Shown in pieces: positions 1-5,163 of a DNA stretch of 6,005 nucleotides. A model generated the notes under the pieces. That model had not been told where the DNA came from and ran no database searches. It worked only from the letters and a program-made list of their open reading frames with translations. The position numbers and the translations under genes were made by a program. Source of the stretch: Nocardioides sp. (lineage in GTDB: Bacteria; Actinomycetota; Actinomycetes; Propionibacteriales; Nocardioidaceae). Numbering within the stretch: the stretch's first letter is position 1; every line of letters begins with the position of its first letter. The stretch is taken from the NCBI GenBank assembly GCA_021166815.1, contig JAJPEO010000006.1:1-6005 (forward strand). Reading direction: 5' to 3'.

Positions 1-1
1 C

Positions 2-853
2 GACGGCGTCGTGCTCACCAAGCTCGACGGCGACGCGCGCGGTGGCGCCGCGTTGTCGATCCGCTCGATCACCGGCAAGCCGGTCATGTTCGCCTCCAGC
101 GGCGAGAAGATGACCGACTTCGACCTCTTCCACCCCGACCGGATGGCCTCGCGCATCCTCGACATGGGCGACGTGCTCACCCTGATCGAGCAGGCGGAGA
201 AGGCCTTCGACTCCGAGCAGGCGCGCCAGGCCGCGGAGAAGCTGGGCACCAAGGGCGGCTTCACCCTGGAGGACTTCCTCCAGCAGATGCAGCAGATCCG
301 CAAGATGGGCTCACTGACCAAGATCATGGGGATGCTGCCCGGCATGGGCCAGTTCCGTGACCAGCTGGAGAACTTCGACGAGCGCGAGATCGACCGCATC
401 CAGGCGATCATCCAGTCGATGACGCCGGCCGAGCGTGACAACCCCAAGATCATCGACGGCTCGCGTCGCGCCCGCATCGCCAAGGGCTCCGGGCGCAGCG
501 TCTCCGACGTCAACGCGCTGGTCGACCGCTTCTTCGAGGCGCGCAAGATGATGGAGCAGATGGCCCGCGGGGGCGGCATGCCCGGGATCCCCGGAATGCC
601 CGGCATGCCGGGCCTGCCCGGTGCCGGCAAGCGCGCCGGGGCCCGCCAGCAGGCCAAGAAGGGCAAGGGCAAGCGCGTCTCCGGCAACCCCGCCAAGGCG
701 GCCCAGCAGAAGGCCGCCCAGGCCAAGGCGGCCGAGGAGAAAGGGCCGGGCGCCAACCCGTTCGGCAACCCCGCCGGCGGCGACGGCATGGACTACGAGC
801 AGGCCGCGGCCGCGCTCGACCTCCCGAAGGACTTCAGCAAGTTCCTCAAGTGA
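2..853 (+). CDS. ffh: Signal recognition particle protein Ffh (SRP54), 5'-truncated by window edge
   Basis: Ffh is the GTPase and signal-sequence-binding subunit of the signal recognition particle. It binds 4.5S RNA and delivers ribosome-nascent chain complexes to FtsY at the membrane. About 283 C-terminal residues are visible; the N domain and most of the G domain lie upstream of the window. The visible part opens with the G4 guanine-specificity motif TKLDGDARGG (visible residues 6-15). Next comes the closing G-domain segment ASSGEKMTDFDLFHPDR. The Met-rich M domain runs from about residue 85 to 190, with the SRP-RNA-binding stretch SRRARIAKGSGRSV near residue 154. After it come five MPG-like triplets and a Lys/Ala/Gly-rich tail ending in DFSKFLK, longer than in enterobacterial Ffh but in keeping with actinobacterial forms. 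The reading frame is open from base 2 and stops with TGA at 851-853. Identification is secure. Confidence 0.97.
   Translation, partial: DGVVLTKLDGDARGGAALSIRSITGKPVMFASSGEKMTDFDLFHPDRMASRILDMGDVLTLIEQAEKAFDSEQARQAAEKLGTKGGFTLEDFLQQMQQIRKMGSLTKIMGMLPGMGQFRDQLENFDEREIDRIQAIIQSMTPAERDNPKIIDGSRRARIAKGSGRSVSDVNALVDRFFEARKMMEQMARGGGMPGIPGMPGMPGLPGAGKRAGARQQAKKGKGKRVSGNPAKAAQQKAAQAKAAEEKGPGANPFGNPAGGDGMDYEQAAAALDLPKDFSKFLK
578..622 (+). repeat. In-frame MPG/IPG/LPG triplet repeat in the ffh tail
   Basis: Five consecutive 9-base units encode MPG, IPG, MPG, MPG and LPG at the end of the Ffh M domain. The repeat also creates a perfect 16-bp DNA palindrome at 598-613 (arms GCCCGGCA and TGCCGGGC). Gly/Met/Pro-rich linkers are common at the C-terminus of bacterial Ffh, so this is probably a flexible, methionine-bearing linker rather than a separate element. 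Unit number may vary between strains by slippage; that part is inference. Confidence 0.75.
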
Positions 854-866
854 GGCACCAGCGACC

Positions 867-1229
867 GTGAGCACCGTCCTCGTCGTCGACGCCGCCAACG
901 TCGTCGGGTCCGTTCCCGACGGCTGGTGGAAGGACCGCTCCGGTGCCGCACGTCGGCTCCACGAGCGGCTCCTGGTCGCCGACCTGCCCCACGACGAGAT
1001 CGTGCTCGTGCTGGAGGGAGCGGCGAAGGGCGGCGTACGGGCCGGACGCGACGCGCACCTGCGGGTGGTCCACGCCGCTCGCGACGGCGACTCCGAGATC
1101 CGTCGCCAGGCGGCGACGGCGGCGGCAGCCGGTCACGTGGTCACGGTGGTCACCGCCGACCGGGCGCTGGCCGCCAACGTCGCGCCGGCGAGCGTGCTCT
1201 CGCCGGCGTGGTTGCTCGACCGGATGTAG
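867..1229 (+). CDS. Small NYN/PIN-like domain protein (putative RNase fold), function unknown
   Basis: A 120-residue protein starts at GTG 867, 13 bp after the ffh stop, with GAGG at 852-855 as a likely ribosome binding site inside the ffh stop region. The frame is open further upstream, but that part lies within ffh, and the hydrophobic first strand (STVLVVDAANVVG) fits a start here. The acidic motifs are spaced as in NYN/PIN-like nucleases of the YacP type. D8 and N11 lie in VVDAAN, E50 ends VLVLE in place of the usual FDG, D73/D75/E77 lie in DGDSEI, and T96/D98 lie in VVTADR. In that superfamily such residues bind metal for RNA cleavage. The fold call is by motif reading, and activity or substrate cannot be inferred. 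Its position suggests co-transcription with ffh. It ends with TAG at 1227-1229, facing the next gene. Confidence 0.8.
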   Translation: MSTVLVVDAANVVGSVPDGWWKDRSGAARRLHERLLVADLPHDEIVLVLEGAAKGGVRAGRDAHLRVVHAARDGDSEIRRQAATAAAAGHVVTVVTADRALAANVAPASVLSPAWLLDRM

Positions 1230-1248
1230 GCCCGTGCCCGGGCACACC

Positions 1249-1278
1249 GACGGCGCCGCCCGTCAGGACGACGCCGTC
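1249..1278. terminator. Weak hairpin candidates between convergent genes
   Basis: The 66 bp between the two convergent stop codons contain a 7-bp inverted repeat (GACGGCG at 1249-1255 with CGCCGTC at 1272-1278, 16-nt loop). A short perfect palindrome, GTGCCCGGGCAC, lies at 1234-1245. Neither is followed by a T tract, which is common for actinobacterial terminators. A shared bidirectional terminator is plausible from position only. Confidence 0.3.
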
Positions 1279-1295
1279 ACGAGAGGCACGTGCGG

Positions 1296-1946
1296 TCAGA
1301 CCCCGAGGTTGAGCGCTCCCAGGATCCGGTTGAGCAGCGTGCGCAGCTGGCCGAGCAGGCCCGCCAGCGGCCCGCCGTCGAGCAGCCCCGCGACCGCGCA
1401 CAGCAGGTTGCCCAGGAGCTGACCGGCTCCGCTGCGGGCGACCACGTCGAGCACGACGCGCTGCAGGTGGACCTCCAGGCCCAGCAGGTTGAGGTCGAGC
1501 GGGCCGAGGACCAGGTTGAGGACGTCGCAGGCGGCGGCGCGCTCGGTCGTGGTCCGGGCGCTGGTGAGTGTCCTCGTCGACTTGCCGTTGATCCTGCGGA
1601 CCCGCATCTTCTTGATGCCCGAGAACTTCGTCACCGTGCCGTTGTCGTGGTGGATCTTGCCCTTCAGGAAGCCCCTCGCCCACAGCTTGCCGTTGCGCTT
1701 GACGAAGCGGGTCGGGGTGAAGGAGCCGGTCACCCGGTCGCCCTGTGACGTGCGGCCGGCGACGCGGCTGGTCATCTTGCCGAGGTCGGACTTGCCCACG
1801 ACCACGCTCGGTGACCTGCGCTCTGTCGTCGTCGCCGCGGCACCTCCCACGCCGGTCGAGGCCACGCCGAGTGCGATCACGAGTGCGAGGACGCCGGTGG
1901 TGAGCGCCGTGGTCAAGCGTGAGGTGGTGCGGAATGTCTGCAACAT
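1296..1946 (-). CDS. Exported hypothetical protein with two-cysteine Leu-rich C-terminal region
   Basis: A 216-residue protein. The N-terminus has arginines at 6 and 10, a hydrophobic core at about 15-30 and an Ala-rich region (GGAAA, about 34-38) suited to signal peptidase I, so it is probably secreted. Residues 40-125 are basic and polar, containing FTPTRFVKRNGKLWARG and KIHHDNGTVTKF, possibly a small beta-rich domain. Residues 140-183 are bounded by the only two cysteines (C140, C183) and contain VLGPLDLNLLGLEVHL. The remainder is Leu/Gly-rich. The two cysteines could form a disulfide outside the cell. I recall similar Leu-rich segments in exported proteins of other actinobacteria but no function. 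The ATG at 1946 is preceded on its strand by GGAGGG (1955-1950), with only 3 bases between that hexamer and the start. It is transcribed towards the ffh-side genes and divergently from the amidohydrolase. Confidence 0.85.
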   Translation of the reverse strand: MLQTFRTTSRLTTALTTGVLALVIALGVASTGVGGAAATTTERRSPSVVVGKSDLGKMTSRVAGRTSQGDRVTGSFTPTRFVKRNGKLWARGFLKGKIHHDNGTVTKFSGIKKMRVRRINGKSTRTLTSARTTTERAAACDVLNLVLGPLDLNLLGLEVHLQRVVLDVVARSGAGQLLGNLLCAVAGLLDGGPLAGLLGQLRTLLNRILGALNLGV

Positions 1947-1949
1947 GTG

Positions 1950-1955
1950 CCCTCC
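1950..1955 (-). promoter_or_regulatory. Ribosome binding site of the exported-protein gene
   Basis: Read on the minus strand this is GGAGGG, a strong match to the anti-Shine-Dalgarno sequence. It lies three bases before the ATG at 1946-1944. This supports the chosen start and contrasts with the divergent amidohydrolase gene, which has no such site. Confidence 0.75.
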
Positions 1956-2043
1956 AAGGGTCGACCCCGTTGCGCCCGCGGCGGCCGGGTCGTGGGCTTC
2001 CCCCTCCTCCCCATCTCGACAGGGGATGCCCGGGATCCTTGCG

Positions 2044-2049
2044 ACGCTA
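2044..2049 (-). promoter_or_regulatory. Possible -10 element of the exported-protein gene
   Basis: On the minus strand this hexamer reads TAGCGT, matching the actinobacterial TANNNT -10 pattern. It would give a leader of about 90 nt. No convincing -35 hexamer lies 17-19 bases upstream, so the call is tentative. Confidence 0.3.
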
Positions 2050-2091
2050 TGTCAGCGCTTCGACGTGCCACACCCCCGCCGGGGTGGGCAC

Positions 2092-2097
2092 TAGGGT
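2092..2097 (+). promoter_or_regulatory. -10 element placing transcription start at the amidohydrolase ATG (leaderless)
   Basis: TAGGGT matches the actinobacterial TANNNT -10 consensus. The ATG begins 7 bases beyond its last base, the usual distance to the first transcribed nucleotide. There is no AGGAGG-like site before the ATG. Together these suggest a leaderless mRNA. A small inverted repeat (CACCCC at 2071-2076, GGGGTG at 2081-2086) lies just upstream where a spacer or operator would be. No clear -35 box was found. Confidence 0.6.
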
Positions 2098-2103
2098 CGG
2101 CCC

Positions 2104-3174
2104 ATGGCGACATGGAGGTTCCACGGTCCGGTGCTGCCCGACGGCGAGGTGCGCGACGTCTTCGTCGTGGACGGGCGGGTGACCTTCGAGCACCAGGCAG
2201 GTGCGGACACCGCCGCCAGCGGCTGGCTGCTGCCGGGGATGGTCGACGCCCACAACCACCTCGGGCTCGAGGACGGTGGGGGAGTCTCCGACGAGGAGAC
2301 GGAGCAGCAGGCCCTCGCCGACCGTGACAGCGGGGTGCTTCTCATGCGTGACTGTGGGTCGCCGGTGGACACCCGATGGGTGCAGGAGCGCGAGGACCTG
2401 CCGCGGCTCGTGCGAGCGGGTCGCCACATCGCCCGTACCCGCCGCTACATCCGCAACTACGCCCACGAGGTCGAGCCCGAGGACCTGGCCGCGGTCGCCG
2501 CCCAGGAAGCGCGCAACGGCGACGGCTGGATCAAGCTCGTGGGCGACTGGGTCTCTCGCGAGGAGGGTGACCTGACGCCGTCCTTCCCCGTGGAGGCCTT
2601 CCGTGCCGCCATCGACGCGGCCCACGCCGAGGGAGCGAAGGTCACGGCCCACTGCTTCGGGCGCGAGGTGCTGCAGGGCCTGCTCGACGCCGGCATCGAC
2701 TGCATCGAGCACGGCACCGGCCTCTCCGTGGACCAGGTCGAGCAGATGGCGGCGACCGGGGTGGCCCTGGTGCCGACCGTCCAGCAGACCGGCAAGTTCC
2801 CGCAGCACGCGGAGGCGGGGCGGGGGAAGTTCCCGGCGTACGCCGCCACGATGGAGGAGCTGTTCATCCACCGGCGCACCGCTCTGCTCTCCGCGTGGGA
2901 GGCCGGGGTCGAGCTCTACGTCGGCACCGACGGCGGGGGCGTGGCCAGGCACGGCGAGATCGTGGGTGAGATCGAGGCGATGGTCGACATGGGCATCCCG
3001 GCGTCGGACGTCGTGGCCGCCGCGTCGTGGCGTGGCCGCGAGTGGCTGGGCTGGCAGGGGCTGGTCGAGGGCGCCGAGGCCGACTTCGTGGTCCTGGACG
3101 CCGACCCTCGCGAGGACCTCTCCGTGCTGCGCCGACCGCGTGCCGTGGTGCTGCGCGGACAGATCGTGGCGTGA
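2104..3174 (+). CDS. Metal-dependent amidohydrolase family protein
   Basis: A 356-residue amidohydrolase-superfamily enzyme, related to the imidazolonepropionase/prolidase-like group. Members hydrolyse C-N bonds using a one- or two-metal centre in a TIM barrel. The expected ligands are visible in order: H50 and H52 in GMVDAHNHLG, K144 in GWIKLVGDW (candidate carboxylated lysine), H183 in VTAHCFG, H203 in CIEHGTG and D276 in GTDGGG. The N-terminal strands (1-45) and the C-terminal ADFVVLDADPREDL segment form the usual beta-sandwich that flanks the barrel. There is no signal peptide, so it is probably cytoplasmic. From memory, M. tuberculosis has an amidohydrolase directly next to ffh (Rv2915c), so this is likely the conserved neighbour. 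The substrate cannot be read from sequence. ATG 2104 fits the start of the first strand and an upstream -10 box. It converges on the VanW gene with 6 bp between stops. Confidence 0.9.
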   Translation: MATWRFHGPVLPDGEVRDVFVVDGRVTFEHQAGADTAASGWLLPGMVDAHNHLGLEDGGGVSDEETEQQALADRDSGVLLMRDCGSPVDTRWVQEREDLPRLVRAGRHIARTRRYIRNYAHEVEPEDLAAVAAQEARNGDGWIKLVGDWVSREEGDLTPSFPVEAFRAAIDAAHAEGAKVTAHCFGREVLQGLLDAGIDCIEHGTGLSVDQVEQMAATGVALVPTVQQTGKFPQHAEAGRGKFPAYAATMEELFIHRRTALLSAWEAGVELYVGTDGGGVARHGEIVGEIEAMVDMGIPASDVVAAASWRGREWLGWQGLVEGAEADFVVLDADPREDLSVLRRPRAVVLRGQIVA

Positions 3175-3180
3175 GGTGAC

Positions 3181-4059
3181 TCAGACGTCGAGGACCTCGA
3201 CGTCCTGGTCGGGCTCGTAGACCACCAGCGCACAGTTGCTCTTCACGAGCTCCTCGCCGACCTGGGCACCCGTACGCCGGTCGATCACCCGCCGCCAGAT
3301 CTCGTTGCGGCGGAACACCTGACCGTCGCGGCGCAGGAACTGCTCGTGGCGCGCCTCGACCTTCCACGCGTGGGGCGGCGTGGAGTCGGCACGCAGCTGG
3401 CCGTGCAGGTAGCGGTCGCCGACCCAGGTGCGCAGCTGGAAGGTGAGATCGGTGTCGTTGCGAACGACCAGGTCGACGTAGTTGTAGACGATGGAGCAGC
3501 CCACGCCCCAGGGCAGCACGCGACCGCGGTCGGGGAAGGGGTCGAAGGAGTGCTCCGAGCGCTCGAGCACCGTGAGCGGGCTGTGCAGGAACATCCAGTG
3601 GAGCAGGTTCGCCAGCTGGCAGATGCCGCCGCCGACGCCCGACTCCGCCTCCCCGTTGGACAGGCGCATCCCGTCGACGTAGCCCTTGCGTCGCGTGCAG
3701 TTGCCGACGACGTGGTTGAAGGAGAACGTCTCGCCCGGGCGGAGCAGCACCCCGTCGACGCGGCCGGTGGCCAGGGCGAGGTTGGCGACCTTGTTGTGCT
3801 GCAGGTGCATGACGTCGGGATCGAGCTCGCGCAGCAGCAGCGAGCCGTGCTGGACGAGGCGCACCGGCAGCTCGGGACCGGGTCGTCGCCGGGCCCAGCG
3901 CACCCGCCGGGTGACGGAGTCGAGGGTCCACCGCGCACGGCGCCGCGTTCGGTGCACCATCACCGCGGCCGGGAACAGCCACGGGTGCCGCTCGGTGAGG
4001 CGCGGCGGTGCGGTGAGGCGTGCGGGCAGGACCAGCGGTCCTCCGACCTGGGTGCTCAT
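3181..4059 (-). CDS. VanW family protein
   Basis: A 292-residue VanW-domain protein. The family is named after an accessory gene of vanB-type vancomycin resistance clusters; its biochemical role is unknown. The domain covers about residues 88-205. Recognisable parts are LLRPGETFSFNHVVGNCTRR (106-125), KGYVDGMRLSNG, the hallmark GVGGGICQLANLLHW (141-155), LERSEHSFDPFPDRG (165-179) and the closing VYNYVDLVVRNDT. A basic N-terminal segment (36-60) contains many arginines. No signal peptide or membrane helix is evident, unlike longer VanW proteins that carry an N-terminal anchor. The frame is open upstream to 4347, but that part overlaps the divergent GNAT gene. ATG 4059 is the only good start in the gap, although no Shine-Dalgarno site precedes it. 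No van resistance genes are nearby, so the name should not be read as resistance. Confidence 0.88.
   Translation of the reverse strand: MSTQVGGPLVLPARLTAPPRLTERHPWLFPAAVMVHRTRRRARWTLDSVTRRVRWARRRPGPELPVRLVQHGSLLLRELDPDVMHLQHNKVANLALATGRVDGVLLRPGETFSFNHVVGNCTRRKGYVDGMRLSNGEAESGVGGGICQLANLLHWMFLHSPLTVLERSEHSFDPFPDRGRVLPWGVGCSIVYNYVDLVVRNDTDLTFQLRTWVGDRYLHGQLRADSTPPHAWKVEARHEQFLRRDGQVFRRNEIWRRVIDRRTGAQVGEELVKSNCALVVYEPDQDVEVLDV
3184..3204. terminator. Strong hairpin in convergent 3' ends of amidohydrolase and VanW genes
   Basis: GACGTCGAGG (3184-3193) and CCTCGACGTC (3195-3204) form a perfect 10-bp inverted repeat around one base, so RNA from either strand can fold a 9-bp stem with a 3-nt loop. 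It begins 10 bases after the amidohydrolase stop and lies inside the last codons of the VanW gene (encoding DVEVLDV). No T tract follows on either side. Its position suits a bidirectional terminator for the two convergent genes, but it could also be a by-product of alternating Asp/Val/Glu/Leu codons. Confidence 0.45.
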
Positions 4060-4103
4060 GCCCGTGTGACGCCGCCCGGGGCCGGACGGTTGCGCGAAAC
4101 CGG

Positions 4104-4134
4104 TTGGAGTTCGTGGGGTGGCGTGGGCGACGAT
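4104..4134 (+). promoter_or_regulatory. Tentative promoter of the GNAT gene
   Basis: TTGGAG (4104-4109) and GACGAT (4129-4134) are spaced by 19 bases and are weak matches to -35 and -10 boxes. Initiation 7 bases after the -10 would fall at the GTG start at 4141, again giving a leaderless transcript. No ribosome binding site lies at the usual distance. A 5-bp inverted repeat (CGGTT 4087-4091, AACCG 4098-4102) lies upstream and could be an operator shared with the divergent VanW gene. Confidence 0.35.
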
Positions 4135-4140
4135 GCCTGC

Positions 4141-4794
4141 GTGACTGCCCTCGTCGACCTCTTTCCCCCCTTCGGCCTGCACGTGCGCGTCGGGTCCCTG
4201 GAGCTGCGCCCCCTGACCGACGACGTGCTGGCCGAGCTGTGCGCCCTCGCCGAGGAGGGGATCCACGACCCCGACGAGATGCCGTTCTACTTCCCGTGGA
4301 CCCTGGCCCCGAGGGGTGAGCTGGGTGTCAACACCGCTCGCTACCACTGGCGGACGCGGGCCGCCTTCTCACCGGAGAGCTGGGACCTGGAGCTGGCCGT
4401 CTTCGACGAGGGGCGCCTGGTTGGGTGCCAGGGCCTGACCACCGAGCAGTTCCTCGTGACCCGCACGGGCGAGACGGGGTCCTGGCTCGGTCGGGCCCAC
4501 CAGGGCCGGGGCATCGGCACGCGCATGCGTCGCGCGATCTGTGCCCTGGCGTTCGACCACCTCGGGTTCGAGGAGGTCACCTCGGGGGCGTTCCTCGACA
4601 ACCCGGCGTCGCTCGCGGTCTCCCGCAAGGTCGGCTACCGCCTCAACGGGGTGCGGCGCCTCAAGCGCCGCGACGGCGAGCTGGCCCTCAACCAGGCGCT
4701 GACGCTGACCCCGGACACGTTCGTCCGCGGCGAGGAGCAGGTCGAGGTGACCGGCGTGGAGGCGTTGCGGGCCTTCATCGGCTTGGACGCCTGA
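4141..4794 (+). CDS. GNAT family N-acyltransferase (RimJ/RimL-type, Rv0802c-like)
   Basis: A 217-residue GCN5-related acyltransferase, which would move an acyl group from a CoA thioester to an amine. The acyl-CoA pyrophosphate loop is clear: SWLGRAHQGRGIGTRMR (114-130), with QGRGIG as the Q/RxxGxG/A motif. It is followed by the alpha helix and then DNPASLAVSRKVGYRLNG (153-170), the RimJ/RimL-like C-terminal signature. EEGIHDPDEMPFYFPWT (38-54) and the overall layout closely recall, from memory, M. tuberculosis Rv0802c, a GNAT reported to use succinyl-CoA. A succinyl donor is therefore possible but unproven. GTG 4141 was chosen because the protein then begins at the family's usual N-terminus (DLFPPFGLHVRVGSLELRPL). 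The much longer upstream open frame is antisense to the VanW gene. No partner gene is adjacent. Confidence 0.9.
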   Translation: MTALVDLFPPFGLHVRVGSLELRPLTDDVLAELCALAEEGIHDPDEMPFYFPWTLAPRGELGVNTARYHWRTRAAFSPESWDLELAVFDEGRLVGCQGLTTEQFLVTRTGETGSWLGRAHQGRGIGTRMRRAICALAFDHLGFEEVTSGAFLDNPASLAVSRKVGYRLNGVRRLKRRDGELALNQALTLTPDTFVRGEEQVEVTGVEALRAFIGLDA

Positions 4795-4832
4795 ACCGCG
4801 CCACCCCTGTCCCAGTTGGAGCGGTGCGTGAG

Positions 4833-4858
4833 CCACATTCTGGGTGGCCGGGATGTGG
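4833..4858. repeat. Inner hairpin of the first foldback
   Basis: Bases 4833-4843 pair with 4848-4858 in an 11-bp stem (nine Watson-Crick pairs and two G-T wobbles) closed by the tetraloop GTGG. Outside it, GCGGTG (4821-4826) pairs with CACCGC (4865-4870) across an unpaired 6x6 internal loop. It lies 39 bases after the GNAT stop codon and could act as its terminator. Confidence 0.55.
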
Positions 4859-4902
4859 GTGGGTCACCGCCCACGGACGTGTCGCTGCGACTCGCCGGGA
4901 GT

Positions 4903-4954
4903 AGCGGTGGGTGAGCCACAGTCCCTGCGCGCGGAATGTGGCCCACTCACCGCT
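4903..4954. repeat. Second foldback: 22-position stem with 8-nt loop
   Basis: Bases 4903-4924 pair with 4933-4954 at 20 of 22 positions, including one G-T wobble; mismatches are at 4914/4943 and 4921/4936. The loop is CTGCGCGC. The right arm is shared with the outer terminal repeat, so this fold and the 4818-4956 fold exclude each other. Confidence 0.65.
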
Positions 4955-4967
4955 CCGGGGGGAGCGG
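4950..4967. repeat. 7-bp GC-rich hairpin at the right edge of the element
   Basis: CCGCTCC (4950-4956) and GGAGCGG (4961-4967) form a perfect stem with loop GGGG. It competes with the larger foldbacks for the same bases. It could be a compact terminator that insulates the rpsP promoter from upstream transcription. There is no T tract after it. Confidence 0.4.
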
Positions 4968-5010
4968 CCTGGACGCCGGGACGGCGTCGTCGAGGAGAGC
5001 TGGACCGGGA

Positions 5011-5040
5011 TTGGTCCCCGTACGGGTGCTCTGGCAGAAT
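5011..5040 (+). promoter_or_regulatory. Probable rpsP promoter
   Basis: TTGGTC (5011-5016) and CAGAAT (5035-5040) are separated by 18 bases. They match the most conserved parts of the housekeeping -35 (TTG) and -10 (A..AAT) boxes. Initiation would be at about 5046-5048, giving an rpsP leader of about 128 nt. This is the best promoter in the 380-bp gap and fits the need to drive a ribosomal protein operon. Confidence 0.55.
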
Positions 5041-5043
5041 GTC

Positions 5044-5091
5044 GCGCTGAGTCCTGCGCGGACGGACCCTCTCACCCGGCCGACGCAGCGC
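5044..5091 (+). promoter_or_regulatory. Structured segment of the rpsP leader
   Basis: GCGCTG (5044-5049) pairs with CAGCGC (5086-5091), enclosing a small hairpin GTCC/GGAC (5051-5054 with 5060-5063). The outer stem starts at or a few bases before the predicted transcription start, so only part of it may be transcribed. It is a candidate for control of the rpsP operon, for example by S16 itself. I know of no established leader with these features and offer this only as a possibility. Confidence 0.3.
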
Positions 5092-5157
5092 CCATCGGAT
5101 GACCGGAGCCTTGTGTTCCCCACCTGGCCACGTGCATCCACCCACCACCAAGTTCTC

Positions 5158-5163
5158 AAGGAG
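5158..5163 (+). promoter_or_regulatory. Ribosome binding site of rpsP
   Basis: AAGGAG ends 11 bases before the GTG at 5175. It is the strongest Shine-Dalgarno match on the plus strand here and decides the GTG start of rpsP. Confidence 0.8.

Larger units (their letters stand above)
4818..4956. repeat. 139-bp palindromic element with 23-bp imperfect terminal inverted repeats
   Basis: The left end (4818-4840) and right end (4934-4956) are inverted copies matching at 21 of 23 positions. The outer part is GGAGCGGTG and the inner part GCCACATTC, with mismatches only at 4827/4947 and 4831/4943. Related arms occur inside: 4850-4870 (inverted, diverged in its middle) and 4903-4924 (direct), so four arms of one family form two consecutive foldbacks. 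No transposase, no open frame of note and no obvious target duplication are present (flanks CCCAGTT and GGGGGGA). It could be a MITE-like or REP/BIME-like intergenic repeat, a multi-site regulator target, or a transcription end for the GNAT gene. It lies wholly in the non-coding gap upstream of the rpsP promoter. Confidence 0.7.

Noticed and set aside
598..613. Perfect 16-bp palindrome as a regulatory site
   Set aside because: It lies inside ffh and is fully explained by the repeated codons for MPG triplets.
1150..1683. Long minus-strand open frame of 177 codons
   Set aside because: It runs across the gap and the 3' part of the exported-protein gene in another frame, with Arg/Pro/Gln-rich low-complexity sequence typical of GC-rich shadow frames.
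2047..2952. 301-codon minus-strand open frame
   Set aside because: It is antisense to the amidohydrolase, whose full set of metal ligands makes the plus strand the coding one.
3181..4059. Vancomycin resistance gene
   Set aside because: The VanW domain alone does not confer resistance, and no ligase, dehydrogenase, dipeptidase or two-component genes are present.
3346..4140. N-terminal extension of the GNAT frame to 482 residues
   Set aside because: This part is antisense to the VanW domain and shows no domain of its own; the GNAT fold starts naturally at GTG 4141.
4060..4347. Upstream extension of the VanW frame
   Set aside because: It would overlap the divergent GNAT gene and adds low-complexity sequence with no signal peptide.
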